From contig CM057136.1 in the NCBI GenBank assembly GCA_029964075.1, positions 7,378,001-7,442,000 of the forward strand: 64,000 nt of DNA, read 5' to 3'. Positions 1 to 12,518 of the stretch are shown piece by piece. The position numbers and the translations under genes were made by a program. This DNA comes from Patiria pectinifera (taxonomy: Eukaryota; Echinodermata; Asteroidea; Valvatida; Asterinidae). Positions within the stretch are counted from its first letter, which is position 1, and every line of letters begins with the position of its first letter. The notes under the pieces were generated by a model. The model was not told the origin of the DNA. It saw only the letters and a list, made by a program, of their open reading frames with translations, and searched no databases.

Positions 1-136
1 GCTAACCACTACACATTATACATCCCGTAACAAACTGAAGAATATTTATACAACAGTAGAATTCACCGATTTTTTTTTCAAAACTGAAATTGATCCAACT
101 TTGCATAAGGAACTATTAAACTCTAATTTAAAATTA

Positions 137-850
137 GTTTGGGAATGTACATCATTGATTTTGCTGTAATTTTCAGAAATGAACTATTTGAGGAGTTATA
201 ATAGATCAAATACACTGACATGTTTGAAGTTTTGTGTTCGAAAATGCTGGAAAAACCAAGAAAAACTAAAATGTTCAAGTTGTCTGGTTCCCTGACTCCA
301 CTAAAGATGAAATGGATCAATTTATAGACTCCGGAATATGGCAAGGTAAGGGAACCAGTCTAGCTTGCCTGCACCCGTTCATGAACATGTTTCCAATATA
401 GCAAACCAAATTTGGACCGAAAAAAAGGTAAATTTGAGGCAGTAGTTGAAAAAAAAAAAACGGTGGTCGGCCGACCACCGTTGGAAATTTATACAAAAAT
501 AGCACTTTTCTCGAAAATGACTTCACACCAGAGCCCAATTTCATAGAGCTGCAAACATTGCTTAGTAAACTTAGGTTACTTACCGGCCAAAACTCTATGT
601 AATGTACATTGCTTGTGACTGGTATTTAGCTGTTGTTTACTTAGCATAACAATCGCATGGAGTTTTGGACGGTAACTTGATTTTATTAAGCAACACGTTT
701 TTGTGCTTAAGCAAATTTTGTGCTTAAGCAGCTCTATGAAATTGGCCCCAGGTGCCATAATTTTACAGGATGCTTTAGACTGTCATTTACCAACATCCTA
801 GTATGGTATTTCGCAATAATTTGGTAGTTTTGTTTTTCGATGTTGTATAT
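137..850 (-). mobile_element. Old piggyBac-like MITE copy (reverse orientation)
   Basis: The sequence matches, in reverse orientation, the intact repeat at 43321-43834. Shared landmarks are the AATTTTCAGAAATG stretch near 170, the CTGGTTCCCTGACTCCA stretch near 285, the palindrome GGTCGGCCGACC near 466 and the TTTGGTAGTTTT stretch near 820. Both ends are eroded and the TTAA target duplication seen at the other copies is no longer clear. It carries a nested element at about 528-753. It is non-coding and non-autonomous; assignment to piggyBac rests on the better copies. Confidence 0.7.
528..753. mobile_element. Short MITE nested in the piggyBac-like MITE
   Basis: Inverted ends read GCCCAATTTCATAGAGCTGC on the left and the complement of GGCCAATTTCATAGAGCTGC on the right, about 20 bp with one or two mismatches. 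Inside there are further short inverted and direct repeats (TGCTTAAGCA-like). Comparison with 43321-43834 shows that these roughly 225 bp are extra. No clean target duplication is visible, so the superfamily is not assigned; the ends resemble hAT-type MITEs. Confidence 0.6.
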
Positions 851-3830
851 ATATATAGCAATGCTTTATTTGTATCACGACCTAATTTGTTTCGGTTGTA
901 CGCAAACCATATACTTGCATGAGTGACTGGCTCCCGGAATAACTGGTTCACAGAATACCACGTGCAGCACTACCTTAATGGCACCAATTTACATAGTTGT
1001 AGTTTTAGTGAATGTGCTAACCACGTAACTTCCTGGGCAAAACGTAGGTATGTCACGTGACTTTTTTGTCAGAAGATAAATTAGACGGACGAAATGAACA
1101 TTGAATATTTGGATGGAAACGAAGACTCAAAAATTAATATTTCATCCAGAAGTTTTCAAATAATGAAACCAACCTACGTATGATACATCATGACCAATGC
1201 CAACCGGCACATAAACAATAACAATCTCTTTCAAATAAATCAGCAAAACTTTTCCGCCAGAAATATCAGGGGATATCAGACTCGGAGAGCGCCAATTTTT
1301 TCTTTCACAGAGGCGAAAATTGTGACAACTTAGCCTGGATTTTTGACCCGTCCTCTATAATTCTCATCGGTCGGCATCGGCCAGTCTGCCCCGAGCCCCC
1401 GGTCCGCTATTTATTTGTTGATGTAAGATGGGAGCCTACGGCGTTAACAGCCCTTCCCTCAACATAAGCACAACACTCAGTAAAAACATACAAAGGGGAA
1501 GAGAGTGTACGCATCATAAAACTGCGCGGAGGGGAAGGTTAGTGTCTAATATCGTAAAGGAAGGAGTGGAGTAGGGTAAGGACATACTTAGATGAGAACA
1601 AACCTCAACCGATTCTGTTCTTGACTGACTACTAAAGACATTGGCTGCTATCTTCAAGTTCGTAAAATTTGTTCGGGTTTCACGAGAAGAGTGGTACATT
1701 TGTGCACAAGCGTTTGATGTCATTTTTGTTCGACCATGGATCATCCTACTTTGCCTGGTACCGGGGCATTTGGTTGAGTGCAACGTTGGTTTCGTGGGAT
1801 ATTGAGTTCAGTGTGGAGTTGCATATCTGAGGATTTAGCGAAACTAGGCGTGTCAGAGAATTAAAAGGTGCAACATCGGCCGTTGATAAGGTGAGGCTTA
1901 ACTCTTGGCCCAAGATACGGTTTTCCTAAGATTATGCAGTGTGTTTCATCCGTTTCAGTAACGTTAAACTCGCGTTAACTTATAAGTGCGTGTACTGATG
2001 GGTGGCGTGTGTTAATATGGTGGCCCCGAGAGGGCATTACAGTTGTGAATTTCTTTCGTGACGCCAGGAAAGTTGTTTCACATTTTTTTTCTTGCAGCAC
2101 GACAGATTTATGCAGTGGTACGACGTTTTGTCGGTGATGAGGTTTCTGTTATGTGATTCGTGATTGAATTTTTGGCGATTTCTTTTATGAATCTGTTTGC
2201 GAGAGAGTGACGTGACTGTGCTTTCTCTATGTCGTGAATTCTTTAATTCTAGTGATTTCGTAATTTCTATTATCATTTAAGTTTGAAAAAATTGTACGAC
2301 TTTATTGGCCTCAATAGGCCTCTATACATTATTCATTTCATGTGCACTAATTTTCAAAATATTTATCATAATTTATGGGTTTTTTACGTGGGACAATGTA
2401 AATTTTCTCATCCAATGTATCCGTACATTATATGCGTCGAAGTTAATTGTTGACATATTTTCTTGCTTATTACTTGATAGGCTACAAGTTTATTCCCTTT
2501 TATTGATTTTATTGCCGGTTGAGGGCGCTTGTCCCTATTCAAATGATTTCTTGCTTTGTAATATAGGTCTGTAGTGTCTTAGTACTGTATCATATTTAAT
2601 AACGTATTATACACATCAATTGCGGGGAAAAATACAAAGTTTGCATTGATACTCACCAAATGACAATGCATTTTGTGTAAACAAAAGGCTTTTAACTTTT
2701 AAAGAAATTGATGCAAGGTTACATTCCATCAGAACCCTAGGATTGCCCAAAATGAATCCCCGTTATTAACCTCGATCCGTCATTGTTTTAGGTCTACTCA
2801 ACCAAACAAACAGATTCCTGCAAGTAATCAGTGTTTGTTTTTTTCCTATTGTGTTAGCAGCAGGTTGTCAGGTGGAGTATTTCCAGAATATACCATCAGG
2901 CGCACCTGTCGCGATCATGTTACTAATGTCTGTGATTGGTTGACTTGCACCTGTGCGTTCGACTCTGTCTTTCTTATTGGAGGTCATGGCCGGGTTCTAG
3001 GAATGCTATTAGAACCCATTCTGATCCTCTGGGACAGCTGGCATTGCCGATACAAAGAATGCAATCAGCACTCCTTTTGTTTGACTCTCACTCTTGCCTT
3101 TGTTTAATAACAATACAATTCCGGCCATATTATTGTACTCACACATTCCTCAGATGTTTAGGTGCATTGGGATTGTTAATTGAACAAAACAGTATAAGCT
3201 GGAAACCATTCAACTCTTTAATCCAGGTGTAATCAAGTGATTTCCAGCTAACTTTTCTAAAAATGAACACAGAAAAAAATGGGGAGAACACTTAAAGCTG
3301 GTCAAGATCAGACTCGATCCCATTCGGGTTCGTATTGTTTAGACTTCACTAAAGTCGCGTTATTTAGGTAAATGGTATGCGACTTTTTCGAACAGTTTTT
3401 TTTTACCTTATCGTAAAGTAATGGGTATACATGTACATGTACGTATTAAACCTTGCTAATATTATAAGACGAGGTTAGTAAATGATACGCTCCACAAACG
3501 ATAATCAGACTTGAAACGAAACTATCTTATGCGCCATCCTTGGATACAAGTGTTGCAATTGTGGATGGTGTACAATAACTAGAATTCTCTCAAGGCTAAT
3601 CAATGCGCTCGGCGCGTGCCAGTCTCATGTTGTTGACTGTACTGCTGGGGGGGGGGGGGTGTTAATCCTAACCACGTGTATCTCAATTCCTGAAGGGGCA
3701 GTTGCCAGACCACAAAATAAACAGTGATTAGCGGGAAAAGCTCCCTTGTTAAGTTTATTGGCAGGGCTATGCATGGAGAAATAAAACACATGGGCTATGT
3801 AATGGTTCTAATGCTGAGCAAAGGTGTATA
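851..3830. other. Gene-poor stretch, no gene recognised
   Basis: Only short AT-rich reading frames occur, none with a recognisable protein motif or with splice sites joining a conserved peptide. Scattered homopolymers are present, including a G-run near 3647. A short self-complementary GTACATGTACATGTAC run lies near 3430. I see no RNA gene or defined repeat. Confidence 0.6.
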
Positions 3831-3891
3831 CGGGACATTCGTAATTGAAATGAAAAAGACCATGACTTTGAAGACTTGGGCATTCCTACTT

Positions 3892-4093
3892 GGGACATTC
3901 GCACTTGGGAATGTGTAATGAAATTGGAACATTCATATTTGGGAATGTGTAATAAAATGGGAACATTCGCACTTGGGAATGTGTAACAAAATGGGAACAT
4001 TCATGCTTGGGAATGTGTAACAAAATGGGGACATTCGTGCTTGGGAATGTGTAATAAAATGGGAACATTTGTACTTGGGAATGTGTAATAAAT
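3892..4093. repeat. 34-bp minisatellite, about 6 units
   Basis: The word TTGGGAATGTGTAA recurs with its GGG at 3907, 3941, 3975, 4009, 4043 and 4077, an exact 34-bp period. Units differ at only a few positions. The open frame across it on the - strand is a by-product of a period that, taken in threes, never creates stops. A related partial word occurs upstream near 3832. Confidence 0.92.
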
Positions 4094-4114
4094 GGACGGA
4101 GTCAAGGGCTCCCA

Positions 4115-6510
4115 TTAGGGTTGGATGCCACTCCTTGAATCAAAAGAAAAAAAAGTGGTGCAGTCTCATGCATGTCAATTTGAATTCGTGAATATGATGA
4201 AAATCAACCGGCGGGGTTGTGCCCCCCCCCCCCCCGAATAAAAGAAAAGAGTTCCTTCGTGAAATAAAGTACTTTCCAATTAACTGGTGCACTTAGAAAA
4301 CCGGAATTCGGACTTAGCCACACAAAGCATTTTCATTCTGAGGGATCATGGTCGAGCATGTAACATTTTTTACATTATTTATGACTGTTAGTAAAAAATG
4401 TTCCACATCAGAGTTAGGGCTTTACCAGAAACCCCTTTAACAGTAATTCCAGCATGGTTCAATCGGAGGGCAAGTCATAATCCTCTCAGTGGAGAGGCAT
4501 GCAGACCTGTCAGTTGGAGTAGAGGGGTCGGGGAAATAGGTCACTTTTAGCAGTGTCAGCTGAGTTGTGTCACCTCGGCACCAGACTAGACACTTTCACA
4601 GTCCGCTGGGCGAACCAGTAACAGTTTTATTTTCTTGGAAACACCAACGGAGAGGAAGTCAATGCATTAGCTGGTGTTAATGCGCTGTTCTCAAAATGCT
4701 GGGGGAAAAACATCGTCTTTGTTTTAACTGACACTTCTTCAAAGAGCGAGAGTGATTAGTATGGTCTAATTTGCTCTAAATTCCAAACTGAGGTTTATCG
4801 TAGCGCCAAGGCCATTGGTACGTGCGTGTTCTGCATTGGCACATTAACCGTGCGGCGCACCTCGTAAATAATTTCAAGCTCATATAAATAACATTTGTAA
4901 TCGCACCTTAAAGATCATTAGAGGGGGAAAAAAATCTTTTATTCCAAAGTGTCATTAAAATACCTGTCAACTGTGCCAAAGGGTTGGACGAGGTTTAAGC
5001 ATGCCAATGACCTCTTTATAGCAACTTTCTCATACGATAACAGTGGTTTACACTCGAAATCTGCAGTGGCGGCAAAATATGTTGCGTGATGTGTTCTAAC
5101 TCACAATCTTTTTTTTCTTTTCAAGATGACAGTTTTGTCTAAATCGTCACACCTCTTTTGCAGCATCGTCACCACCGGACCCAATTTCGAAGCCCCGTAA
5201 AGTTACCCAACGATAAGGTGTGACAATAATTTACTTTGCGGTGGTTGTGCCGGTTCAGGGGCCACCCCAGGTGTACCCATAGGGGCTGATTTATCGCCTG
5301 TTTACGCTCGTCTGGCCCATTAACCTAGGGCGCGATAATACCGCGACATACCTGACACCCATATAAACGGGAGCTGTCGACACCCCAAGCCCACATTTTA
5401 CCCACCCATTTCCCCCGAGTTCACTCCGTCTGCGCACCTCTAACCCCGCCCCTCCCCAAAAAGTAGGAGGGGCTTGGCAGTATACGCAAACGGTTGGGAA
5501 ATTGAACACTTCTTCCATTCCATAGAACCTGCTGCCACCATTTCAGTCATGTTCCCTGTATCCAATAAGGATAACGTTTTTGTGTGCAAAAAGAACCAGA
5601 CTATTACTTAATACCTTCCAGCTTCGCTTTGGTGGCGTTGATTGGAATGGGAAAAAATAACGATGCCTGCAACATGATAATGGTCTATAGTTTGGTTGTG
5701 CAACGGAGGTCATATTTCGAAGCTACTAGGTTTAATGCAGTCACTGATACAATTTGGCAACATGACATTCCAAAATAACGGAGTATTGTACGTGCATGGG
5801 GATGTAAATGAAATCAATTCTTTAATTTGCATATAGAGTCGCTTAAAATTCAAAGGCAGTCTTTAATTTCATATCACCCAAATGAAAATAACCTTTAAGG
5901 CAATACGTAAAAAGTGTTTCAAATTCAAAATGTCGTACCACCAGTTATACAATACCTGTTCGGTTGTGCTATAGGCCTATTAGGCCCATGGAATGTAATT
6001 ATATTTAAAGCAACCCTTGAAAATGCACCATTGTTTCCCATTTAACCTTATTTTCAATTAACATTTTGCCATTTTAAGGGCATTTTGCAGTGGTGCCTTT
6101 TGGATTTTTATGCTAATGGCAATTTCCATATTCATTAGCAAAAGTGTGATGTCATTTCGAGCAAAAAGTTCACTGTTTATGGCTTTTTCAGCACCACAAT
6201 TTGCCAGAATATACGGGATGTTTTGCTGATAAACTTCTTTTTTTTATTGGTGATTCGTTGTTGTTTCAGTATATGACAGTAAGCAAGTGAGCATAAACGC
6301 GACTTTTTAGATGACCACCTATAACCGTAAGGCCAAATTGGTCTGGGTCTAACTAGGCTTACCCAGTTGTGTTATGATAATATTGACAAAAATGTCTTCG
6401 ACCCAGTCAACTCTTTTTGTGATCGTGTACTTTAGGACACCTCTAATGTTTAACGAGTTCCGTTCATAAATCAAAACCCTGCCCTCTTTTCATACAAATT
6501 AAGCTACACC
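4115..6510. other. No gene recognised
   Basis: There is no frame with a recognisable domain. A C-run near 4218 and scattered AT-rich sequence are the only compositional features I see. The reading frames around 5291-5518 and 5584-5778 lack any family signature. Confidence 0.5.
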
Positions 6511-6644
6511 CTAAAAGCAGATTGGTTGAAATAACCAATAGATTGGTAGGATTGGTAGATATGTGTCCAACCAATCTCGGTTTGGTTGGACACATTTCTG
6601 CCAATCCTACCAATATTTTGGCTATTTCAACCAATCTGCTTTTT
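6509..6644. mobile_element. Small foldback (hairpin) element
   Basis: The left half starts AAAAGCAGATTGGTTGAAAT and the right half ends ATTTCAACCAATCTGCTTTT. The arms pair almost along their full length, including the inner words GTGTCCAACCAATC and GGTTGGACACA, leaving a loop of only a few bases. About 135 bp with a very short loop is typical of a MITE that is nearly all terminal inverted repeat. No coding content. Confidence 0.75.
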
Positions 6645-9600
6645 CATAGGTAGCTGATAGTCAACATTGTATCTTAGCGAACTATTTAGATGATTCCAAA
6701 TTCATAAAGTGACTTTTCCTGCTTGTATCATCACCAAATGTTTAGGTATTAAGTCCCAAAACATAAGTGTCGTTTCGTTCTCCTCAGTACGGGAGCGGGG
6801 CCCTAAACTACACGATTGCTTCTAAGGACACGTGCCTCCAGACGGGCAGTCGGGCACATACTGCTCTTTTTGCGTACAAAATCGTATCACCACCATAACG
6901 TTGAGTGCTTCCAGATCAGAGCCCATTCAGACGCCCACAATTAGGCCTATATCTATTTATCTGTCATATTTTGTTTATTCCTGGCGGTAATTTCTTAGAA
7001 GGCCAGCGGAACGTCGCAAAGTGAGTGATTACATTTTGAAAGCCTTTGACGGTCATGTTCATTGTAAACTCGGTGTTTTGATGATGCTTAGGCCTTTTTG
7101 TAACGTTTGTAAGGCGTAATCGATTTTCAAGGCTTGTTGATTCATCAGTTTGATCCGGTAAACACCCTCGATGTCTTGATTTCCTGAAAGGCTACTCCCG
7201 CTAGTCCCTACCCGTTTTACTGGTTTCGTAATTTATTCATGTTTATGAATCTTTTCTTTTAAACAGAAATTTGTAAACCACTTTCTCCCCCTCCTACGGA
7301 ACGTGTTGTTGGAATAACGGATTTCCCGTCAATTCAGTTGGATCTCAACGTTCAAGTTTATTGCAATTCCGGGGGGGAAAAGTACAACAAAATCGGATGT
7401 AAAGCGAGGCGGGCTGAGCACTCAATCGTCAATCTGTTCTGGAATATGCATTTTGATTAAAAGATAAGAACATTGGAACCGGAAGAGCTTTTAGTCATTT
7501 AATGTGTCATATATGAAAGACGGGAGGCCATATATGAGGCAGTAATTGTCTCCAACGCCAGAAATGTTACCGGCAATTTCCACTCGAGACGGAGTAATAA
7601 GGTCCAGACAAGTGGTCGGGACTCTACTACAACGGAATTGGAAGAGAACACTGCGCGTTGAGGAGAGGTGCTTAAATCAAAAATTTGTTCTCGTTCCGGC
7701 GGGAAATTGGAGGCTTGCACGCCATATCGCACATTCATTACTTGCCAGTTGAAAAGAAAAGGTTAAAAAAAGTGTAACCCAAAACAGCGGCACTCCTTAG
7801 AATTGATTGGTCGTAGAGGCGGAGAGTTGTAAATTACAGATGGTTTAATAACTGCGGTCTGTCAGCGCCGTATCTGGTTTGCGTAAATTTTGTGCTTGTT
7901 TTTGGTCTGTGTATTTTATTGAACTGAACTTTCAGGCCTGTCGCTTGCCTTTGTATACGTGTCGTATAAACGCTTCGGAGTTTTAAAGGTACGATGAACT
8001 TCTGTCGGGTTTTGTAGCATAATGCATTCGGAACAATAAGTTCGCGTTCTGAGAATTGGTCTTATAAGTATTTGGGCTTGTCAATTAAACGATTAAAAAT
8101 AGTACATGTATTTGACTACATCATTTCACAAAGGCTGTCCGATATTGTTGGTTTACATTAGACAGGACGCTGTTTTCCAAAACATTATCTTAACAAGACA
8201 CAAAGTTGTAGAGTTATTTAGTTATATTTCCTGTTTTAAAGAAGAAGATTTGTTTTCAGGTATGTGTGTGAGATTTTTTTCATGCCACGTACCGGTACTA
8301 AACTAACCAAAAAAAGTTTTATTCTTGTATTTCCGGCATGAGCCATATGTATTTTTTAATAATAATGTTGTGTTTATAATAATATTATTGTGTTCAATTA
8401 ATTGGGTGATTGCGAAATATTTAACATGTTTTGCTCAGGTGTTTCGTTGGAAAGCGTACGGTAGCTTTTCTAACCATCACTCGCGTGCCAGAGGTGAAAA
8501 AGCCAAAGACATATTTGAACGAGTCTGGGGTGGGCGTCGGTCACCCACCACTGGCGGTATTTAACCGCGGGAGGGTCCAGGATCCGAGGCGACTAGAAGA
8601 CGGTAGGCTCCTGCCTGGCCCGCAGCGCTGTCTGCCCGGCGGGGCTAGCCTCTCGACACGCTACCCGACGGTCAACCCCGTAGCCTGGGGCTCTTAAAAC
8701 CGGAAGGAAACTACATTTTCTCGATATTGTCTCAAAATAATGTGTCATTTCTTTGTTGTATTGAAGAATTCATTCAATGACGTGCGGGGAGGAATTATGG
8801 ATACCAAGTTCATTGTGTTTGTGTTTGATATTTTTAGGTTATGTTATTGTGTTTTTGTGTCACCAACAAAAAATGTGAATTCCAGTTAAAGTTAACTGTT
8901 GAGGAAGGAAAGCCTGAGCCTAGGCCTACAGAGATTGTTTACCCAGAAATTGGTACATAAAGGGATATTTTATATAGTAATGCGTAGTTCATGGTTATGA
9001 CATATGTCGTAATACTTGACGAACTTCAGTCAACCGATGTCCTGCTGCGTGGCTACCAACAGCACACATGGGCACCAGCGGGAGACGTCAAAATCGGTTA
9101 CGACACTGGTATAGCGAAGGGCGTTTAGCAGGTCGCTTGCCCCGACATCGTGTCCCGTAGCCGGCGTGTCTACCAACGGGCGTCCGCTCGCTTTCTTCAC
9201 TTCCTCCGTATATACACCAGTTCACTCTTGGTTTTCTACTTTTTTCCTCTCTCTCTTTGGAGAAGAAAGTCTTGCCTGCCTCCTGCTTGCCAGGTTTGTT
9301 GGAGTCGTCGTTCAGACTCGCCCGGATGTTCCGGGACGGGATGTCGTCCTGTTTTTTTTTTCTTTTTGATATCCGGAAGTTATGATTCTCAGTCTGTGTG
9401 CCATGCTACAACTGAAGGCAACGTGTCATAGCCCGGCTTTACCGCACAGTGTAAATAGCCACTGGCTTCGTGCGAGGAACACCATTTACTCTCGCGACGA
9501 AGGCTCAGGCAGGAATTGCATTCAAAAGCGTTGGGATCTTTTTTTTTTCTTCTAAAAACGACGATCGTACATGGAACAGAAATCTACCCTCGCAATATCA

Positions 9601-10975
9601 GACGTGGAAGTCACACGCAAGATAACTTTGCCGTCTTGACAACATCAGTGCACGGCAAACGCAGCACCTATCACCAGTGAAGCCGTCGTTAACTGGTACC
9701 GTAACGACTGCCATTTCTGCGGCCTGGCACAAAGATGCGGCGCTCGGTCACGTAAGGAGGTCCCGGGAGCAGAGTCTGTCTCGTCAAGTCTGGATTCTGT
9801 TTTATTATCCCCATACCTGCCATCCAGACAATCTTGTATAGTATCACTTTCATTTTGAAATATTTTCAGTGCGGACAGACGTAGCAGCGGGAAAGTCGTC
9901 CAAGCAAAGTAAGTTTGTATTTAGCTTCTTAACTCAGATCGATGCTGAGACACGTCAGATCCGCATTTAAACCTTTCAAAGAACTAATGTTTTCTAAATC
10001 TAATACAGCTATTGAAATTCACGCTGTCGATAGCTTTAAAGCAATGCTTTTTCTGTGTCTTAATTTAAAGTGAGCAAAATCGTGTTGTTTCGCATCAAAG
10101 TGATCGGGTAACCCGGGGTATAATAGGTGACTTATGTGGCACTATATATAAGTACGTATACATACCGAGGTCATGTAAATTTATCCATATGGTATCATCC
10201 ATATGGTCCTGCTATGGAAAACGCCGTACATGTACGTGTATTTTGCTACCGTATTTTATACGGGTCATTTTATATATGGTCCAAAACAGTTGCGTAAATA
10301 TGTGCCGGCGAGTGGGGGGATGAGGGATTACCACAATCCAACAATCCAAAAATTGTCCGGCCGTGGACATTTGAAAAGGGGGATGGGTGCTGGACAACAC
10401 ATTACACTAGGGGCGCTCTTCAGGATATAGATATATAATGACTGTTTGCTCTCGCTAACATCAAAAGACGCATTTTTAAAGCTTTTGTACTTTGTTTCTC
10501 CACTTTTCATTGCTATTAAATACGTTTTTGTTGTTTGGGATGTTCGAAAAATACCTCGAAATCCGCCTTTTGGTGGGGGATGATTCAATAGCCCATCCCC
10601 CTGATCAAAAAGTGTGTGTGTGTGTGGGGGGGGGGATATATGTGTGGGAGGATATATGCCCCCCCCCCCCATCCCCCAGGATTTACGCCCCTGGTCGAAA
10701 GTATGACATAGCCTATTTCCTATCTCTGTTAACTTGGTACTTTGTAATTTACCATTCAACTTATCGAATGACTTCAAACGATTTTTGTTCATTTGTTGGC
10801 TAGGTAGATTGTCATTTACAGTCACTCTTTAAAGGACGACTGCATTAAGGAGTGCATCAGAATGATACAATCATAGAGGTCAGATGTAAGATACAGGGAC
10901 GGTAAAAAGTGGACCCCAAAATTACTAGATTGACCCATATCTTTAACTTACCAGTGGGTAACTCAAATTTAAATC
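6645..10975. other. Region upstream of NDNF, possible promoter or 5' UTR exons
   Basis: No protein-coding gene is recognised. Stretches around 8480-8695 and 9040-9330 are clearly richer in GC than their surroundings and could hold a promoter or untranslated first exon of the downstream gene. GT and G runs near 10610-10680 are simple repeats. A hAT-like MITE end (CCAGGATTTACGCCCCTGG) lies at about 10676. Confidence 0.4.
9870..9908 (+). other. Possible untranslated exon of the NDNF gene
   Basis: A good acceptor (ATATTTTCAG) precedes and a consensus donor (GTAAGT at 9909) follows a 39-base GC-richer segment. The first coding exon of NDNF at 12502 itself opens with an acceptor (CAATTTCACAG), so at least one upstream untranslated exon must exist. 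This segment is one candidate, and it could also be chance. Only transcript data could settle it. Confidence 0.25.
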
Positions 10976-10978
10976 TGT

Positions 10979-11432
10979 ACATGGTGAGTCCAAAAACACG
11001 AAACCCAAATGTCGGGACTATTGTTTTATTGAAGTTCTGTATGTATCACTTTCAAAATCTAGGATATGAAAGCCCAACTCATAAGCTTTCTTTTAGTACA
11101 AGAATCATTAAAATCACTTTTGTACTTTCCAAGATCACACAAACGGTGTACGTTCTTTCAGCAGAACGAAAACAATTCACACACATCCCTATGTATACGT
11201 TTTGCTGAAAGAACACTTACCTTATTGTGATCCGTGGACAGAACTTTAAAACGGTTGTTGTGTTTAAAATCCCGAAACTTGGAAAGTACAAAAGTGATTT
11301 TAATGATTCTTGTACTAAAAGAAAGCTTATTAGTTGGGCTTTCATATCCTAAATTTTGAAAGTGCTACATGCAGAACTTCACCATAACAATGGTCCCGAC
11401 ATTTGGGTTTCGTTTTTTCTTTTACTCGCCCT
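10979..11432. mobile_element. TA-type palindromic MITE, copy 1
   Basis: It is a copy of the family also found at 15321 and 22214. The left end has GGTGAGTCCAAAAACACG and the right end CTTTTACTCGCCC, both slightly eroded. Characteristic words are AAACCCAAATGTCGGGAC, TCTAGGATATGAAAGCCCAA and AGCTTTCTTTTAGTACAAGA, each present on both strands because the element is one large inverted repeat centred near 11200. It has no coding capacity. Confidence 0.85.
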
Positions 11433-12501
11433 TTATTATTAGAACTGTAGAATACCACCATGTCCGATACGCTTTATACTAAACACCGTCGACACACCGT
11501 CAGCACGCACAATACCGTCAACACATCTTCAACTCCTCCAAAACACATTCTTAATTGACAAATGCGGTACTAAGCCGTAAAATATGGGCCAAAATGAGAT
11601 TTTGCCTTTCAAACGGGAGGTTAAACGTATATGAAAATTGTAGTGTTAAAGTAAAATTGCTACAATTTTACATCTATCCGTACATTCTAGACTTACATTT
11701 CTTCAGTTTAGTTGAAAAGGTCTTGACTAACGTCTATTTATAGGTCCTTGAATTCAGCTGGAGAGAACATATAAGTGGCTACAATTACTACTAATCAGCC
11801 TCTACTAATGAGGTCGTGTTCCCCATCCCCTCGTGTTGTTTTAAATCGAATGTCAAGGCGATCGATCTGGTCACCACGTGTTTGATTGCCCGCCCCAACG
11901 TGTAGTTGACGTCAAGCGTTAACTGTTGAATGTTATAGCAATGGGACTTCGAATGAAGTGTCAGTTCAGTTGTCTTAGTTTTGGTGACTGGCGCCAAGAA
12001 AGTAATAAGTGGTATTGTTTAAATGTTACGTTATTTTTTCGATGTTGTTATCGGAACTTATTTCTCTGGGTTTTTTTTTTTTTACAAATTTTTCCTCAGA
12101 TATTAGATTTAAGAAAGGCGACGTGTTCAGTGGTTCATGAGTTACTTATATACGCGCTTTTATCAAGGTTATTTTTTATCATCAATGAATCGGCAACGGT
12201 CGAGCGTTCAGTGGTTAGATAATAAGGGGCCATTTCCGAATGAACTGTTTCAGTAGTAAACGTCACATTTTCCAGTTGGGGTGCACTTCCTATGGTCTTG
12301 ATGTGGTCCACTTTTGACATGGCTATTTTGGTTGACCTCAGCCCACCGTTGACCCAGATCGAACTTTGCCATGTCATCATAATACCTCAGGCGTCGTCTG
12401 AAAATGCCTTGAGTTTCCTGTTTATTCGACCGGTGATGGATGACCAACCGTTGTTGATGAAATCTATAATTGCTTATTGAACTGTTTATTCAATTTCACA
12501 G
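11433..12501. other. Intron or upstream sequence of NDNF
   Basis: No gene is recognised. The segment ends in a polypyrimidine-rich acceptor CAATTTCACAG at 12491-12501 that opens the first coding exon of NDNF. Confidence 0.5.
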
Positions 12502-12518
12502 GCCTCGTATTCAACAAC

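Noticed and set aside
3892-4093. CRISPR-like regular 34-bp spacing
   Set aside because: There are no spacers between repeats; it is a plain minisatellite.
10328-10825. 165-codon frame on the - strand
   Set aside because: It runs through GT and G/C simple repeats and a MITE end; the peptide is Pro/His/Gly-biased low-complexity sequence.
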